Source: Callipepla californica brunnescens
Lineage: Eukaryota; Chordata; Aves; Galliformes; Odontophoridae
NCBI GenBank assembly: GCA_023055505.1
Contig: JALIRH010000002.1
Span: 2,899,001 to 2,963,000 of the forward strand
Direction: 5' to 3'
DNA length: 64,000 nt
The position numbers and the translations under genes are program-made. The notes under the pieces were generated by a model. That model had not been told where the DNA came from. It was given only the letters and a program-made list of their open reading frames with translations, and searched no databases. Position 1 is the stretch's first letter, and every line of letters begins with the position of its first letter. Below, one piece after another: positions 48,504 through 61,350 of the stretch.

Positions 48504-50369
48504 CCGTACCTCCAGGACTTTGCCTTGTTGTCTCATGCATTACCATGCTTCACCTTGTGAAGCTCTGCAGAAGGACAGTGTCTTCAACACTGATGTGTTA
48601 TAAAACCTCAAAAACTTCACAAGCCTCCGAGGCCTCCTTGGGATCTGGCTAGAGGAACCGAGGCACAAGTCGAAGGGGGAAGTTTGTTTACAAGCTGTGC
48701 TGAAAGATAGCAGCCTTCAGGCTTCTCTTGTGGGGTTAACATCCACTGAGCAAATCTGAGTAGTCCATAAAAGTGAATGATGGCTGGAGGAGGTGGCAGA
48801 AACCTGGAGTGGAGAAGAGCACAGTCTGAGCTGTAGCAGATGCCTGCTCAGACACTAGCCAGACAAAATCCTCTTTCGTCTCTCCTTGAAAAACAGTGGT
48901 CAAATCCCCTTTAAGGTCTTGTTAATGAAACACTCTGGAGTCTTGGCAGAAGACACAATGAGATTTCTGGGACTTGCTTAGCTGGTCCACACATCTAGAA
49001 GCTGAACTGCATTTCTTAGGTAAAAAGGAGAAGCTGGGGATTCCTAAAGTGCACGAGGGCTAAAATTCACAATTCTCATCACCATTTCTATTTCTTTAAC
49101 TGAAAAGAGATCAAGAGAAAGCCACCAGCCAGGACAATTCCCTTACCCCTTTTGGTCTCACAGCCAGCGACAGTCCCTGTTGTGTTAAAGATGGTTTCAC
49201 AACAGAGACAGGAAAGGAGGATGGAAGAAAAGGATTCACTCATACAAACTTACAGACCTTCCCAGACCATCATTGTTGTGACCAGTATAGGAGCCATGCA
49301 GAGGCATCTGGTGAACTTCTGTGTCTTCAGGACCTTCTGAAGCCTTCTCAATGTTTCTGCCTGGCCAAGCTCTCTCGTTACACCTCGAGACATGAGGAGC
49401 TGCACTGATTTCTGGGTCTCTAACTGCACACGTTGCTTAGTGCCAGATCTGTCTCCCTTGGCCTGCTTATGAAAAGGATTTAAGTGTCACTCAGTCCTCA
49501 GACAGCACAGGGGAGATGCTAGTTTTGTGCTGTTACTTTTATGGGATGCTTATTTTTCCCCTGCAAAACCATCATGAGCTGAAATGATATTTCAGGGGTT
49601 TAAACACCTGGTGGGATTTGCTGGGCTGTTTTCTGAGCTGGTAAGAATGGATGTAGCACTGCCTAAGGTGTTCAAGCCGCTGCAAATGAGGAAGAATCTG
49701 GATCCTCTGCCCCTGCTGCACTTCTGCATGTGTTGTGACTTAATAAGAAATAGCTAAGAATAACATTAGGTCTGCCAGCCAGAGCGCTGCGCTGAATATC
49801 AGAGTGTTTCACCAGGAGTGCAATAATGTGACTTGCCGCGTCCTTCATAATCATAAAAATGTCCTCACCTCCCACATCCAGGGGAACAGCGAAGCCACTT
49901 ATCCCCTACACTGTGCTGACGCGAACAGAAGCTGCGGAGTCTTTGTTTTACCTGCCATTCTGCTTGAAAAGAAGCAACGTGAGAGGCTCTGTCATGGCAA
50001 CTGCTCATCCCTAGCAGACGAGCTGTCTCCAGGCCTCTCCGATTACATCTATACTGTTATAATTCATACCTTGCCCCTATTAGCGATAAGGTCGATAGGA
50101 GCAAATACAATAGCAGCTGCTGAGAACTCTGTTGTTGCACATGCAGCCCGCCAACACTCACCGTGCTACAGAGACCAAAAATAACTTCCTGGTCTCCAAG
50201 AGCAGCATGGAAAATATTTCCCTGTATTTTCTGGGTTTTGTGACAACTTCCCTTCTTTAGGTTTATGGTAGCAGTTCCTCCAGGACAGCTGAGCATAAAT
50301 ACTCCTCAGAGTATTATTTGCTCCTCCAGAGCAAAGTGGCCAGGATGGACTGGAGACAGGCTCAGCTTA
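48504..50369. other. Unique non-coding sequence
   Basis: No gene or known repeat was recognised. The frame at 49804-50184 (126 codons) has no domain. Confidence 0.5.
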
Positions 50370-50775
50370 TGGAATCACAGAATCATCAACGTTGGAAAAG
50401 ACCTCCAAGACCACCCAGTCCACCTACCGTCAATATTTCCCCACTAAACCATGTCCCTCAGTACAACATCTAAATGTTCCTTGAACACATCCAGAGTCTG
50501 TGAGTCCACAACCCCCCTGGGCAGCCCATTCCCATGCCTGACCATTCTTTCAGAGAAGAAATTTTTCCTAACGTCCAATCTGAATTTCCATGATACAACT
50601 TGAACCCATTCTCTCTCATCCTATCGCCAGTTATGTTGGAGAAGAATCCGATCCCCATCTCGCCACAGTCTACTTTCAGCTGTAGAGAAGTTGTAGAGAT
50701 TGACAAGGTCACCCCTGAACCTCCTCTTCTCCAAATTAAACAATCCAAGCTCTCTCAGATGTTCGTCATAAGACT
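50370..50775 (-). mobile_element. CR1 LINE 3' portion
   Basis: Antisense: 'aatcacagaatcatcaacgt', 'tggaaaagacctccaagacc', 'tccctcagtacaacatct', then 'cctctcttctccaaattaaac'-type ORF2 C-terminal sequence. A frameshifted remnant is at 50470-50748. Confidence 0.92.
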
Positions 50776-51194
50776 TGTGTAAGACTGCAGTGGAAAGACC
50801 CTAAAAGATATGGAATATAATAGCATTCCTTGCCTTCTTTTTTCCTTCTGATGCACAGAAAATATCAGGAAAAAAAAAGTAATCTTCAGATGCTCCGGAA
50901 TTTTGTTTCTCCCTCCTCCTTTTCCCACTTCTTCCCACGCCATCTCTCACTGCCTTTGCCTGGCTGTGAGCTCTAGTCACAAACACAGAAATTGTCTCCC
51001 TGCACTGTCAGAGCTCTGCATAAAAGCTCCTGAATTATCCTTGTTGAGCAGCAATTGGATTTAAACACAGAGTTAGCTGTAAACTCCAGATCTGCAGTGT
51101 GTGTCAGAAGGGACAGGAAAGAGATGGTGAGTCCAACCAGGTCAAGGGTGAGCAAAACTGATATCTAGGGTCCTGTAGATAAGCCACCGTATCT
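50776..51194. other. Unique non-coding spacer
   Basis: Nothing recognised between two antisense CR1 fragments. Confidence 0.5.
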
Positions 51195-51672
51195 TAGAAT
51201 CATAGAATCACCAAGGTTGGAAAAGACCTACAAGATCATCCAGTCCAACCGCCCGCCTATCACCAATCATTCTCTCTAAACTATGTTCCTCAACACAACA
51301 TCTAAACGTCCCTTAAATACCTCCAGGGATGGTGAATCCACCACCTCCCTGGGCAGCCCATTTCAGCACCTGACCACTCTTTCAGTGAAGCAGTATTTCC
51401 AAATGCCTAGCCTGATTCTCCCCTTTCACAACTTGAAGCCATTCCCTCTAGTCCTGTCACTAGTCACAAGAGAGAAGCTGACCCCCAGCTCACTACAACC
51501 TCCCCTCAAGTAGTTCTAGAGAGCATTAAGGTCTCCCCTGAGCCTGCTCTTTAATCCAGACTGAACAATCCCAGCTCCCTCAGCTGTTCCTCATAAAGCC
51601 TGTGCTCCAGACCACTCACCAGCTTCGTTGCTCTTCTCTGGACATGCTCCAGGGCCTCGATGTCTGTCATAA
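51195..51672 (-). mobile_element. CR1 LINE 3' portion
   Basis: Antisense: 'agaatcatagaatcaccaag', 'gttggaaaagacctacaaga', then 'ctccctgggcagcccattt'. The minus remnant at 51551-51784 keeps [20 protein letters not shown] and [14 protein letters not shown]. Its coding end is close to the young subfamily. Confidence 0.93.
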
Positions 51673-54600
51673 AAGCCATTAGCACTGTTTTTTCTAGCAT
51701 GAATCTCAGTCTCTTTTCCCCTCTGTGTTTGAAAGTACAGCACATGCACACAAGGGGTGAACCTAGAGATGCTATTGCATTCACATCTGGACACCTTATA
51801 AGCCAGGAAGGTCCCGTTGAGCTGTCTTACATGAATACACATGGTAAGTCCTGACTCAACTATGTTAAACAGCAGGAACAGGCAAATACATTACTGTACT
51901 GGCCATAGGGAGGTATTCATTTGCTGGGGCTGATGGATCTGTCTGTCTCCAGACTCCCACAGAAGCACATGTACTCTGGTGTTTTCACGCATGCTAAAAG
52001 CTTTCACTTTCCCTGATCCAGCTGCAAATACACCAGCTTTCTTGATGCTGTGTTAATGACTCATTGTCAGAGCAAACATCTGTGTCCCATCTAACATATG
52101 GTGCAGCACAAAAAGAGACCAAGTTATTCTGTAAGGAAACCAGCCATGACCTGCCGATCAGGCCAAGAGCAGAAAGGCTTCAAGCTGGTTTGCACTGCTC
52201 TGCAGTCTCCATAGTACTTTTAAAGTACACAGGGATGCGAAGGACCTGGAACCAGGATCTCATGCCCTTTTCTGACCTCACACACTGCTTTCACCCTAGA
52301 CATGTTGAACTCCACAACATGTAAGCAGCCAGCTGTGTGGAGAAGCAAGTCCAGAATCACTAAGAAGTACAGAAGTGTGCAGGGTGAGAGTAAAATCTCA
52401 TTTAAAATTTCGCAGCAATCATGGTACTAAGTCTGCAAGAAGTCCAAGAGGTTTTACACACCTAATTCTGCCAGCAAGAAGGGCTTCTAATTTTAACCTT
52501 CCCTGTAGAAATATCAGTGACGCATGTTGGATGCGTGCAGAGTGGTGTGTTTGCTCTCTCCAACGGAGAAAGCAGAATGAGCAGGCAGTTACCTGCCTGC
52601 TGAGACTCTGCTCCATGTTCTTAAAGCTGACTGACTCCATGGATCACACTGAACAGGTCTGTCCTCACCTGGCCACTGGAGGTGGTGGTGGTAAGCACTC
52701 CAACTCCCCTGGAACATAGTTGAACACCACAGCCAGTTCAGTGGGGCATGAAGAGGAGGACCAAGTGCTTTGCTGCTTCATAGGTGTGCAATAACCACAG
52801 AGTAGAGAACATCTGAGGCCTCTGTCACTGTGAGCTCAAGCCAGAACTGTGAGGTCATCCATAGAATGCAATACAGACAGCACTCCTGGACATGGACCCC
52901 CAGCCTCCAGCGTGGTCCTGGTTACATGAGCTTTGGAGGTGAGACTAGAAACTAGATCTGAGTATGGACTAGTTAACTGCAAAATGCCATACTGGGGAGA
53001 GTTGAGCCATTTTGGGGTCTGGGAGCCCAGATATCATGCTAATTAAGCTTTTCAGTACCATAAGGCCTTGACTTTGCACCAGGTAAGATGGGCAGCTGGC
53101 TTCAGGTCACCAACATCAATGGTGACCTAAAGTCAGCGAATGGCATCTCTTAGGGAAAACTGATCATCCTACCATATCGTCACCAAGATGGCACCACCTG
53201 TGCCCAACTTCCTTCTCAACGCAAACACTGCTATGGGAGTTAGGCCAGATTACTCAGGTCTTTACTCAGCCTGGTCTTGAAAACCTCAATGGATTCTGCA
53301 AATCTGGTCCTGCTGTTTATCTTGTCCTCGGAAGGAAAAGTCAGCCTGACGCTGGAAGGTACACGCTTCAAAAATTGGATTCTGAGGTACACTGTCCTGT
53401 GCCAACTACCTAGGTAAAAAAATGACCTGTGAGTCCCGCTAAGCAAACCCCTAGCTCCTTACCCCCATCAGTTCAGAAAATGAAGCCACAAGTAGGCCCA
53501 GTCTGTTCAACATATGGGCTATACAACCCCTGAATTTGAGCCCATAATGCCTACATCCAAGACCAAGGAAGACTGGTCCTTTATATGGGAAAGGCATCAC
53601 CCTGTGTACAGGGAAAAGCTCAAAACATTCACATGGCTGAAAGAGTCCAGTGCTGTATTTGCTGTCTCTGCTCATTGCCAACATGTCGCCCGCCTTTCCA
53701 AGATCTCTAATTCCCCTGCTTGACTGCTTCCTTTTATTGGCAGAAGATCTAATTTCTCTTTGAATCAGTCAGAGTCACAATGTTACAGGCCAAACAGGAG
53801 CTTCCATCCCCAGGACATGTTCATTTGGTGGCTTGGTCTCATGATCCAAACTCTGAAGGAAGGATGACCCAGGCTCCCTGAAGGCCTCATGATTCAAGGC
53901 TCTGAAGAAAAGATGAGGTAGGAGCAGAAATTTCAGCTCCAAAAGGTACCTCCACACTGACAACAAAAGGATCTTGGTGGTAATGAATCTCAACACCTTT
54001 TAAAGTGACCTGAAGAGACCACCTCAGCTACTGAGCTTGGGAAAAGCTTGCCCCAGCTAAAGAGGAAGCCAGCATTTCCTGGCTGCAGTGTCAGAATGTT
54101 GTGAGCTGGACACTTCTGCTTTCACACACAGGCATCACATGGTTGTTTGCATCATTCACTTCCATGTCATTACAGTTACTGCAGGTCAAAGACAACCAAG
54201 AATGGAATTCCTCATGGAATTTGGTAGTCACTGAGTAGCACAGGAACATCTTTCCAGTTAGCTTCAGCTCCAAGACCCAAATGCAGTGATGTACTCTCAC
54301 ATCCTTCACTTCCTTAACCCCACACTCCCATCTGCTCTCTGAACTACACCTGTAATAGTCCACATGTTTCTGTGGCCACTTCTCACTAATGTGGGTTGCC
54401 CACCAACACTGTGATGCATCCAACTTCACCAATCTCCTCCTGCAGCTTTGTCCTCTGCCCCAACAGGTCCCCATCAAGCCCACGGCCTCCTGCCTTCTTC
54501 ATCCTACTTTCCTCAAGCCCATACCACAACTCTTAGCTTTTGCTTTCCACCTCCTTGGCCCTGTTCTCAGCACTTTTCTGGCCTCCTCAAAGGGAATTCT

Positions 54601-54730
54601 CCCTATATTCATCCCATAAATCTAATCAGTCTCCTTTTTCTTTTCCACGCTTTCTCCCTCTTCCGTAACTCAGCTCATGGGTGTTTTAGAGCCAACCCAC
54701 TCCTCTGTAAGGAACCATTTGGTTTACTCC
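51673..54730. other. Unique non-coding sequence
   Basis: Three kilobases without a recognised gene. A weak CR1-like stretch near 53250-53310 is too diverged to call. The frames at 52375-52719 and 54091-54483 (-) are motif-free. Confidence 0.5.
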
Positions 54731-54765
54731 TCTTCTCTTATGGGATCATCTTCTCTTATGGGATC
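54731..54765. repeat. 17-bp direct repeat, 18-bp period, at a CR1 5' junction
   Basis: TCTTCTCTTATGGGATC occurs at 54731-54747 and 54749-54765. The second unit runs directly into the young CR1, whose own sequence contains ATGGGATCC again at about 54778. Confidence 0.93.
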
Positions 54766-56317
54766 CATGGGGCCAGATGGGATCCACCCAAGGGTGCTGA
54801 GGGAGCTGGCAGAGGTGATTGCCAAGCCGCTTTCTGCCATCTATCAGCATTCCTGGTCATCTGGAGAGGTCCCGCAAGATTGGAGGCTTGCCGATGTGAC
54901 TCCCATCTACAAGAAAGGCCGTAAGGAAGATCCGGGGAACTACAGGCCTGTCAGCCTGACCTCGGTATCAGGGAAAGTTATGGAGCAATTGATCTTGAGG
55001 GAGATCACACGGCACGTGCATGGCAATCAGGGGATCAGACCCAGCCAGCACGGGTTCACAAAGGGCAGGTCGTGCTTGTCCAACCTCATCTCCTTCTACG
55101 ACTGGGTGACCAGACTGGTAGATGAGGGAAAGGCTGTTGATGTAGTCTACCTGGACTTCAGCAAAGCCTTTGACACGGTCTCCCACAGTATTCTCCTGCA
55201 GAAGCTGGCAGCCCATGGTGTGGACAGGTTCACTCTTCTCTGGGTTGAGAATTGGCTTGAGGGCCGTGCCCAGCGGGTAGTGGTTAATGGAGTCAAGTCC
55301 AGCTGGCGTCCTGTCACGAGTGGTGTCCCCCAAGGGTCGGTATTGGGGCCCGTCTTGTTTAATATCTTTATTGATGACCTGGATGAGGGGATTGAGTGTA
55401 CCCTCAGTAAGTTTGCGGATGACACCAAGTTGGGAGGATGTGTTGATCTGCCTGAGGGTAGGGAGGCCCTTCAGCGGGATCTGGATAGGCTGGACAGTTG
55501 GGCTGAGGTCAATGGGATGAGGTTCAATAAGGCCAAGTGCCGGGTCCTGCACTTTGGCCACAATAACCCCATGCAATGCTATAGGCTTGGGGCAGAATGG
55601 CTTGAGGAGTGTATAGAGGAAAAGGACCTGGGGGTGTTGGTTGATGCTCGGCTCAGCATGAGCCGGCAGTGTGCCCAGGTGGCCAAGAAGGCCAATGGCA
55701 TCCTGGCCTGTATTAGGAATAGTGTGGCCAGCAGGAGCAGGGAGGTGATCATCCCCCTGTACTCAGCTCTGGTGCGGCCGCACCTCGAGTACTGTGTTCA
55801 GTTTTGGGCCCCTCACTACAAGAGAGACATCGAGGCCCTGGAGCGTGTTCAGAGAAGGGCAACAAAACTGGTGAGGGGTCTGGAGCACAGGTCTTACGAG
55901 GAGCGGCTGAAGGAGCTGGGATTGTTTAGTTTGGGGAAAAGGAGGCTCAGAGGAGACCTCATTGCACTCTACCACTTCCTGAAGGGAGGCTGTGGTAAGG
56001 AGGGGGTCGGCCTCTTCTCCCAGGTAACTAATGACAGGACGAGAGGGAATGGCCACAAGTTGTGCCGGGGAAGGTTTAGATTAGACTTGAGGAAAAATTT
56101 TTTCTCTGAGAGAGTGGTCCGGCACTGGAATGGCCTGCCTAGGGAGGTGGTTGAGGCACCGTCCCTAGCGCTGTTCAAGAAGCGTTTAGATGAGGTGCTG
56201 AGGGATTTGATTTGGTAGCTTGGTGGGTAGGGATGGTGGTGTGAGGAAGGTTGGACTAGATGATCTTGTAGGTCCTTTCCAACCTAATGTATCTATGAAT
56301 CTATGAATCTATGAATC
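54764..56317 (+). mobile_element. Young CR1 LINE, copy 2 (5'-truncated)
   Basis: Nearly identical to the copy at 4230-5788, with four substitutions found by eye (55258, 56074, 56184, 56214), about 99.7 percent identity. It has the same AATCTATG-type tail, ending at about 56317. The flanks are unrelated to those of copy 1, so this is a separate insertion and not part of a longer segmental duplication. The 5' junction carries a local 18-bp-period duplication. No target-site duplication was found. Confidence 0.96.
54767..56218 (+). pseudogene. CR1 ORF2 fragment: reverse transcriptase plus C-terminal region, copy 2
   Basis: Open reverse-transcriptase and C-terminal part of CR1 ORF2, 483 residues from the internal methionine at 54767. 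By chance the frame is also open upstream, so an ATG at 54677 in flanking DNA would add 30 non-element residues. The catalytic motif A ([13 protein letters not shown]) and the FADD box are intact. It differs from copy 1 at one internal residue (Arg in place of His, in [10 protein letters not shown]) and by an extra terminal Trp. The endonuclease is missing, so the element cannot move on its own. Confidence 0.93.
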
Positions 56318-58284
56318 AGATGTGACAGCAATGAACACAACAGAAAAGCTGTCACTAGAGGCAATATACAGAGACCGGACTTCAGATCTAATGACTGAGA
56401 ATCATTTCATGTGTTAATCATTCTTCTTTGTTGTTCTTTATTCAAGTTGAAGCTAAATCTTAATCTCCTTAATCCCACTATTTCCATGCGAAAGGTCTTC
56501 AGGCAATGTGGGAGATAAACTCATTTATTTCTCTTAGAAGTTATGTCAAGGAGCACGACTGGAAGATCCGCATAGGCAGGATTTTTTAGCAACAGTCCCC
56601 CAGGGTGCAGAAGCCGTGTTCTTTTTTCAAACCTGATTAATTCTGCATCAGTTGGGCACATTACAGGCACCATTTTCCTGAAGTCTACATTGTATTCCCT
56701 GGGCCACAGCTGCTGCTTCTGCCACTACTTGCTATTTCTGGAGTGACTGCAGCTGACAAATAGCAATGGGAGAGATTTCAAGAATGACTCAGAAGCAAAG
56801 ACGATTTCAATTCCAATTTTATATCCAAGGAAAGCTTTTCACTGGCTACAGAAACGTGAATGAGTGAGGCTTCTTCCTGTCCTAATACCCTCCTGGGATA
56901 TTGCTGAATGTCACATTTCGGGCACTCCAGAGTCATTCAACTTCTCTCTGCTCCGGACCCAAGGAATAATGACAGCCAAGTCTTCACCACATTTCTTGGG
57001 TTTCTCCTCATTTGGTGATAGTGAGCTGAGTTTGGATGTGCCCTTTTGTTACCTGGAGGAGCTGATGGTGCTAGGTGTCACCATACCGTCCCACTTCTGT
57101 GAGTCACCAGGATTTACTCACTGGCATTAACCTCCGAGCGTCCTCTGACAGTGAACACAATGCTGGGATTTGCTCATCCAGGGGTCATTCCCACATTTAA
57201 GCAGCCTTTCCCCTATTGGTCCCTTCTGGTGCTTCCACACCAATTTTCATCCATTCTTTCCAATCTCAACATTTCCATCCTAACTCCCAACAAACACCAA
57301 ATGCCATCTCCTGCTGGCAAGCATAACCCCGCCTTCAAAATAAGGGAAGACACTGCCACACAGGAATCCACACACAAAGGTGACAACTAAACCAACCTGC
57401 TCTGAACCTTGCCCCTTGCCCATTTCAGGCCCACAAAGAGCAAATCTGTGACCAACATACTGTTGTGCCTTCCACCAACCAATTAAAACGTGCACGAATA
57501 GAGGAAAATGGCATTGCTCATAAAAAGTGCTATTCAGACAGACAAAGATTTGCTGACTGCTTGTTGGTAGCTTAGAAAAGTAACACATATGCTCAGCAGC
57601 AAAGACATCTCTAAGATGCTATCTCCTCCCTTCAGTCCTGTAGCAACATCCAGTCCTGTCATGGTACGTCCTCTTATGCTCCTCAAAACTAACCCATGTT
57701 CCCTTCAGAAGCGAATTACTATGTGTTATCAATCTACCAAGGTCAGCATGAGTGGCAGCAGCGTGAGCATCCTGTAGATGAAGTGATGAACTGGTGACAG
57801 CAAGCAGCCAACCTCACAAAAAGAAATCCTCAAACACCATCAGGGTAATCAGAACTGAGATTGCTCCCCTTCACCTCCAGTCCTTCCCCCCAGTGCTAGC
57901 CAAGTTCAGGAAGGTCAGCCAAGTTCAGGATGTAAAGCTGCACATGGCAGATGTTAGTAGAGTTGCTTGTAAACTGCAGTGTTGCTGGGCTGCACATGTT
58001 ATCCCAGAGTTGGCATAATCCACAAACAATTAAATATGGATCAGGACTGCTAAGTTTCCAAAGCACCAAGGTTAAAAATGCTGGTGACAGAACATCAAGC
58101 AGGGTCGTGTTAGGGGAACAGCAGTGACTCCTCTGCTACCCTCAGGACCTATTGCCCTGCTAATGGAGACCTACAGAGCCCTTGTCCTTCACTGTGGGTA
58201 ATGTTGCCTTGTTATATCCCAAGTCTGCTAATTCTCCATCTCTGTTCTTGCTTCTGTGAGCCAAGGAGCATCGCCTATATCACG
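56318..58284. other. Unique non-coding sequence
   Basis: No gene was recognised. A short tandem repeat, AGCCAAGTTCAGGA with a 19-base period, is at 57898-57930. The frames at 56864-57130 and 57280-57588 (-) lack motifs. Confidence 0.5.
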
Positions 58285-58562
58285 GAAGTATAGAATCAGC
58301 AAGGTTGCAAAAGATCTCTAAGATCATCAAGTCCAGCCATCAATTCATCAGATTCATCCCCACTAAACAATGTCTCTCAGTGCCACATCTAACACATACT
58401 GCCGTATCTACACGTTTCTTGAACACTTCCAAGAACAGCAGCTCCACCACTTCCCTGGGCAGCCTGTTTCAACGCTTGACCACTCTTTCTGAGAAGAATT
58501 TCCTGCTAATATCCAACCTGAACCCCCTCCTAGCACAACTGGAGGTCATTACTTCTCGTCCG
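58285..58562 (-). mobile_element. CR1 LINE 3' fragment
   Basis: Antisense: 'tatagaatcagcaaggttgc', 'aagatcatcaagtccagcc', 'tctcagtgccacatctaac', then 'cttccctgggcagcctgttt' and 'ctaatatccaacctgaaccc'. Confidence 0.92.
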
Positions 58563-59749
58563 TAGTATTGACCACTCCATCTCTAATCCTTATGCACTCC
58601 AAATATTCCTTATACTCCTGTTGCAACTTCCATACCTGGAAATGACACCTATGTGCATCTCTTCCACTTCTAGAATTTACCTATTCTGTGAATTATTCTC
58701 CTTTCGGGCATATCCTTGAGGACCTTTGCAGAGAGATGTGCAGCAGGTCACTCTCACCTCTTTTTCAGCAGTCTGACTCAGGCTGAGCCTTCCCTTTGTA
58801 GCCTTCTGAAAACAACATCAGAAGGACTAATAGCAGAAATGATGATTCATACGTTGGAGGATCAAGAGTAGTTACCTGTAGATTTGGATACCTGCTATTA
58901 CTGTCATTGTTATGAACATCAATAATGGCATGACAGTAATTGTTGGCAATTAGAAGAGTAATTTTTTAACTACCTTTCTGTTGTCATTAACGTCCAACCC
59001 TGAAGCACCTCTGAGTGCTTGCAATGGCTGAGGATGTCCTTGCTATAGGCTTTCACGATGGCACCAGCTCCAAAGCATAAGCCAAGAGGCAGCATGAGCA
59101 GATGCTGACACAGAGATGAAGAAGGTTAGGACTCAGACAGCTTGCTAGCTTGCCACTGTAACACAAATCCTAGCCATCATGGGGGAGACAGGACAAGCCT
59201 TTCTACCCATCAAAAATGACAGTCACTTCGATGGTGACTGACACATTAACTACTGACAATTGAAGTTCTGGATATATGTTTGTAAGAAGTATAAAGCAGA
59301 AGCTCTTTTGTAAGTTCCTCTCCCTTGTCCCTTAAAGGTAAAGCATGATAATGCCAGAAAACCGTTTGATACAGTCTGTTGTCTACAATGTCACCTAAGA
59401 GGACGCATTACCAGCGATTATTTTGTCTTTGGAGGCTTACTGGTCAAGCCTTTATCATTTCCCTTTTTTTATATACATAATTTGTTGTTGTTTACTTCCT
59501 TCTTCTGTTTCTTGCTGATCTATGGAGCCTCTGGTTTCTTCCCTGTCTCTGAAGTTGTAGGCTAAAATCTGTCCAGCGTGGGCTCAGGGTCTGCAGATGG
59601 GGAGAAATCCAACTCAGCAGTCACAGTGCAAACACCCTTCTCCTCTAATGCTCTCCAGATTGGTTTATGGGATTTTCATGGCACAAATTCCTAGGAATAG
59701 CCCTAATTCATACACCATCCCTTCACCCCCAGGTCATGCTGCCCCAGAA
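58563..59749. other. Unique non-coding sequence
   Basis: No gene or repeat was recognised. Confidence 0.5.
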
Positions 59750-59805
59750 GATGGTTGGACTAGATGATCTTAGAGGTCTTTTCCAACCCGAATAACTCTA
59801 TGATT
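59750..59805 (+). mobile_element. CR1 LINE 3' end remnant
   Basis: 'gatggttggactagatgatc' then 'ttagaggtcttttccaaccc' and 'aactctatgattccc'. Well-preserved end, but only about 55 bases. Confidence 0.9.
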
Positions 59806-60984
59806 CCCTTTGAGGTGGGGACACGAGATGATGTTGTCAGCACATAGGCATGAGCAAACAGGAGCTGTCCTGCCAGCTGAGGAGTCAGGCGGTCCAGAGG
59901 CGTTCCCCATCTCCACCACAACCTTCCTGTGTGACCTCAAAGAAAGCATTTGGAAAGCCACTGGGGAAAGGAGGATGCTGTAGGTTTGTGACTCTTAATT
60001 GTGGGTGTCTCCATGGGTGTTGGTGACTGATTTCACATTACAGACACCAAGGACCAAAACAGCACTGTCCAGTGGAGGTTAAGAAGCAGTTTAACTGGCT
60101 GGATTTTCATCTAACCCATTTGCCTCAGCGTAAGCACACCACACATGATTTGAGATGCCCAAAACATCTCCAGCTAAAACACTCCCAGGTTTTTCTTGCA
60201 GCCGTAGCCACCAGTTACATGGGGATGCTATGTTTCATTTCTCTGCATGATAAGAGGAGTCCAGATCTCTGTGCTTGACCGATGGGCATTAACTCTACGA
60301 ATAATAACAAAGGAGTTTTGCTTGGTTTCTGACTTAAGTTACAGTGCTGGGTGCTGGTATGAATCAAGTTTGGGTTCATCTCGGATGTAAGATCTCAAAA
60401 TGGATGAATACTGCACGGCTCACACGCTGCCATCTTTCCTCATTTCATTCCAAACTTAAAATAACTTGGTGTTCCTGGGCCTCTCTCCCCAGCGTTTAAA
60501 AACTCACAGCAAAAAGAGATATTCAAATCAGTTCAGTGATCCAGCATAGCCAAGACATAGTCCTGCTGTCACCAGGGAGGAAAAAATCAGAATTTAATAT
60601 AGGCTTGAAAGGAAAGGAACAAAGATGGGAATTTCTTAAGCCAGTTTCACCACAACAAAGAAACAAACACCAAACAAACAAAAATCTTGTTAAATGATCC
60701 ACTGTTGCTTCCTGCCTTTGAAGGCACCATAAGAGGATCACAAGCCCTGCTTGCCTGGACAGCATTAATGTTATCCTAATCCCAACATAAACAGCCTTGG
60801 TCAAATCAAGGGCCAGTATGGTAGTATCAGATTCAGAAGCATCTTCTCTGCTTTGATATCACAGAATCACTCAGATCTTCATCTGAACACAGGGTATGGG
60901 AATCAGGGTATTGCTGTGGATTTTAGTAACATTAGGGTGCAAGAGTTCCAATGTAAACAGCCCCACAAATGCATCTTATCCCTC
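59806..60984. other. Unique non-coding sequence
   Basis: No gene or repeat was recognised. Confidence 0.5.
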
Positions 60985-61350
60985 TCTTGGGCTTTTTTAG
61001 CTTGGAGAAGGCTTTGGGGACACCTCATTGCTGTCTTCCAGTACTTGAACGGAGCTTACAAGCAGGAAGCAGACTGACATTTCACATGATCTGATAGTGA
61101 CAGAACAAGGAGGAATGGCTTTAAATGAAAAGAAGGGAAAATTAGGATAGATGTTTACTCGGAGGATGGCGAGGCACTGGAGCAGGCTGCCCAGAGAGGT
61201 GGTGGAGTCTCCTTCTCCGGAGACATTCAAGACCCACCTGGATGCCTACCTGTGCAGTCTGGTATAGGGAGCTGCTTTGGCAGAGGGTTGGACTCGATGA
61301 TCACTAGAGGTCCCTTCCAACCCCTACAATTCTGTGATTCTGTGATTTCA
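60985..61350 (+). mobile_element. CR1 LINE 3' portion
   Basis: 'tagcttggagaaggctttgg' (LEK.R) then 'ccagtacttgaacggagc' is followed by 'ggagcaggctgcccagagag', 'gagctgctttggcagaggg' and the tail 'ttctgtgattctgtgattt'. Same subfamily as 46461-46750. Confidence 0.92.

Noticed and set aside
53240..53446. Possible antisense CR1 remnant ('cagcctggtcttgaaaacc')
   Set aside because: Only one short block resembles CR1, with no tail and no second matching block, so it is too weak to annotate.
4230..56317. The two young CR1s as ends of one segmental duplication
   Set aside because: Sequence identity stops at the element edges on both sides and the flanks are unrelated, so they are independent insertions.
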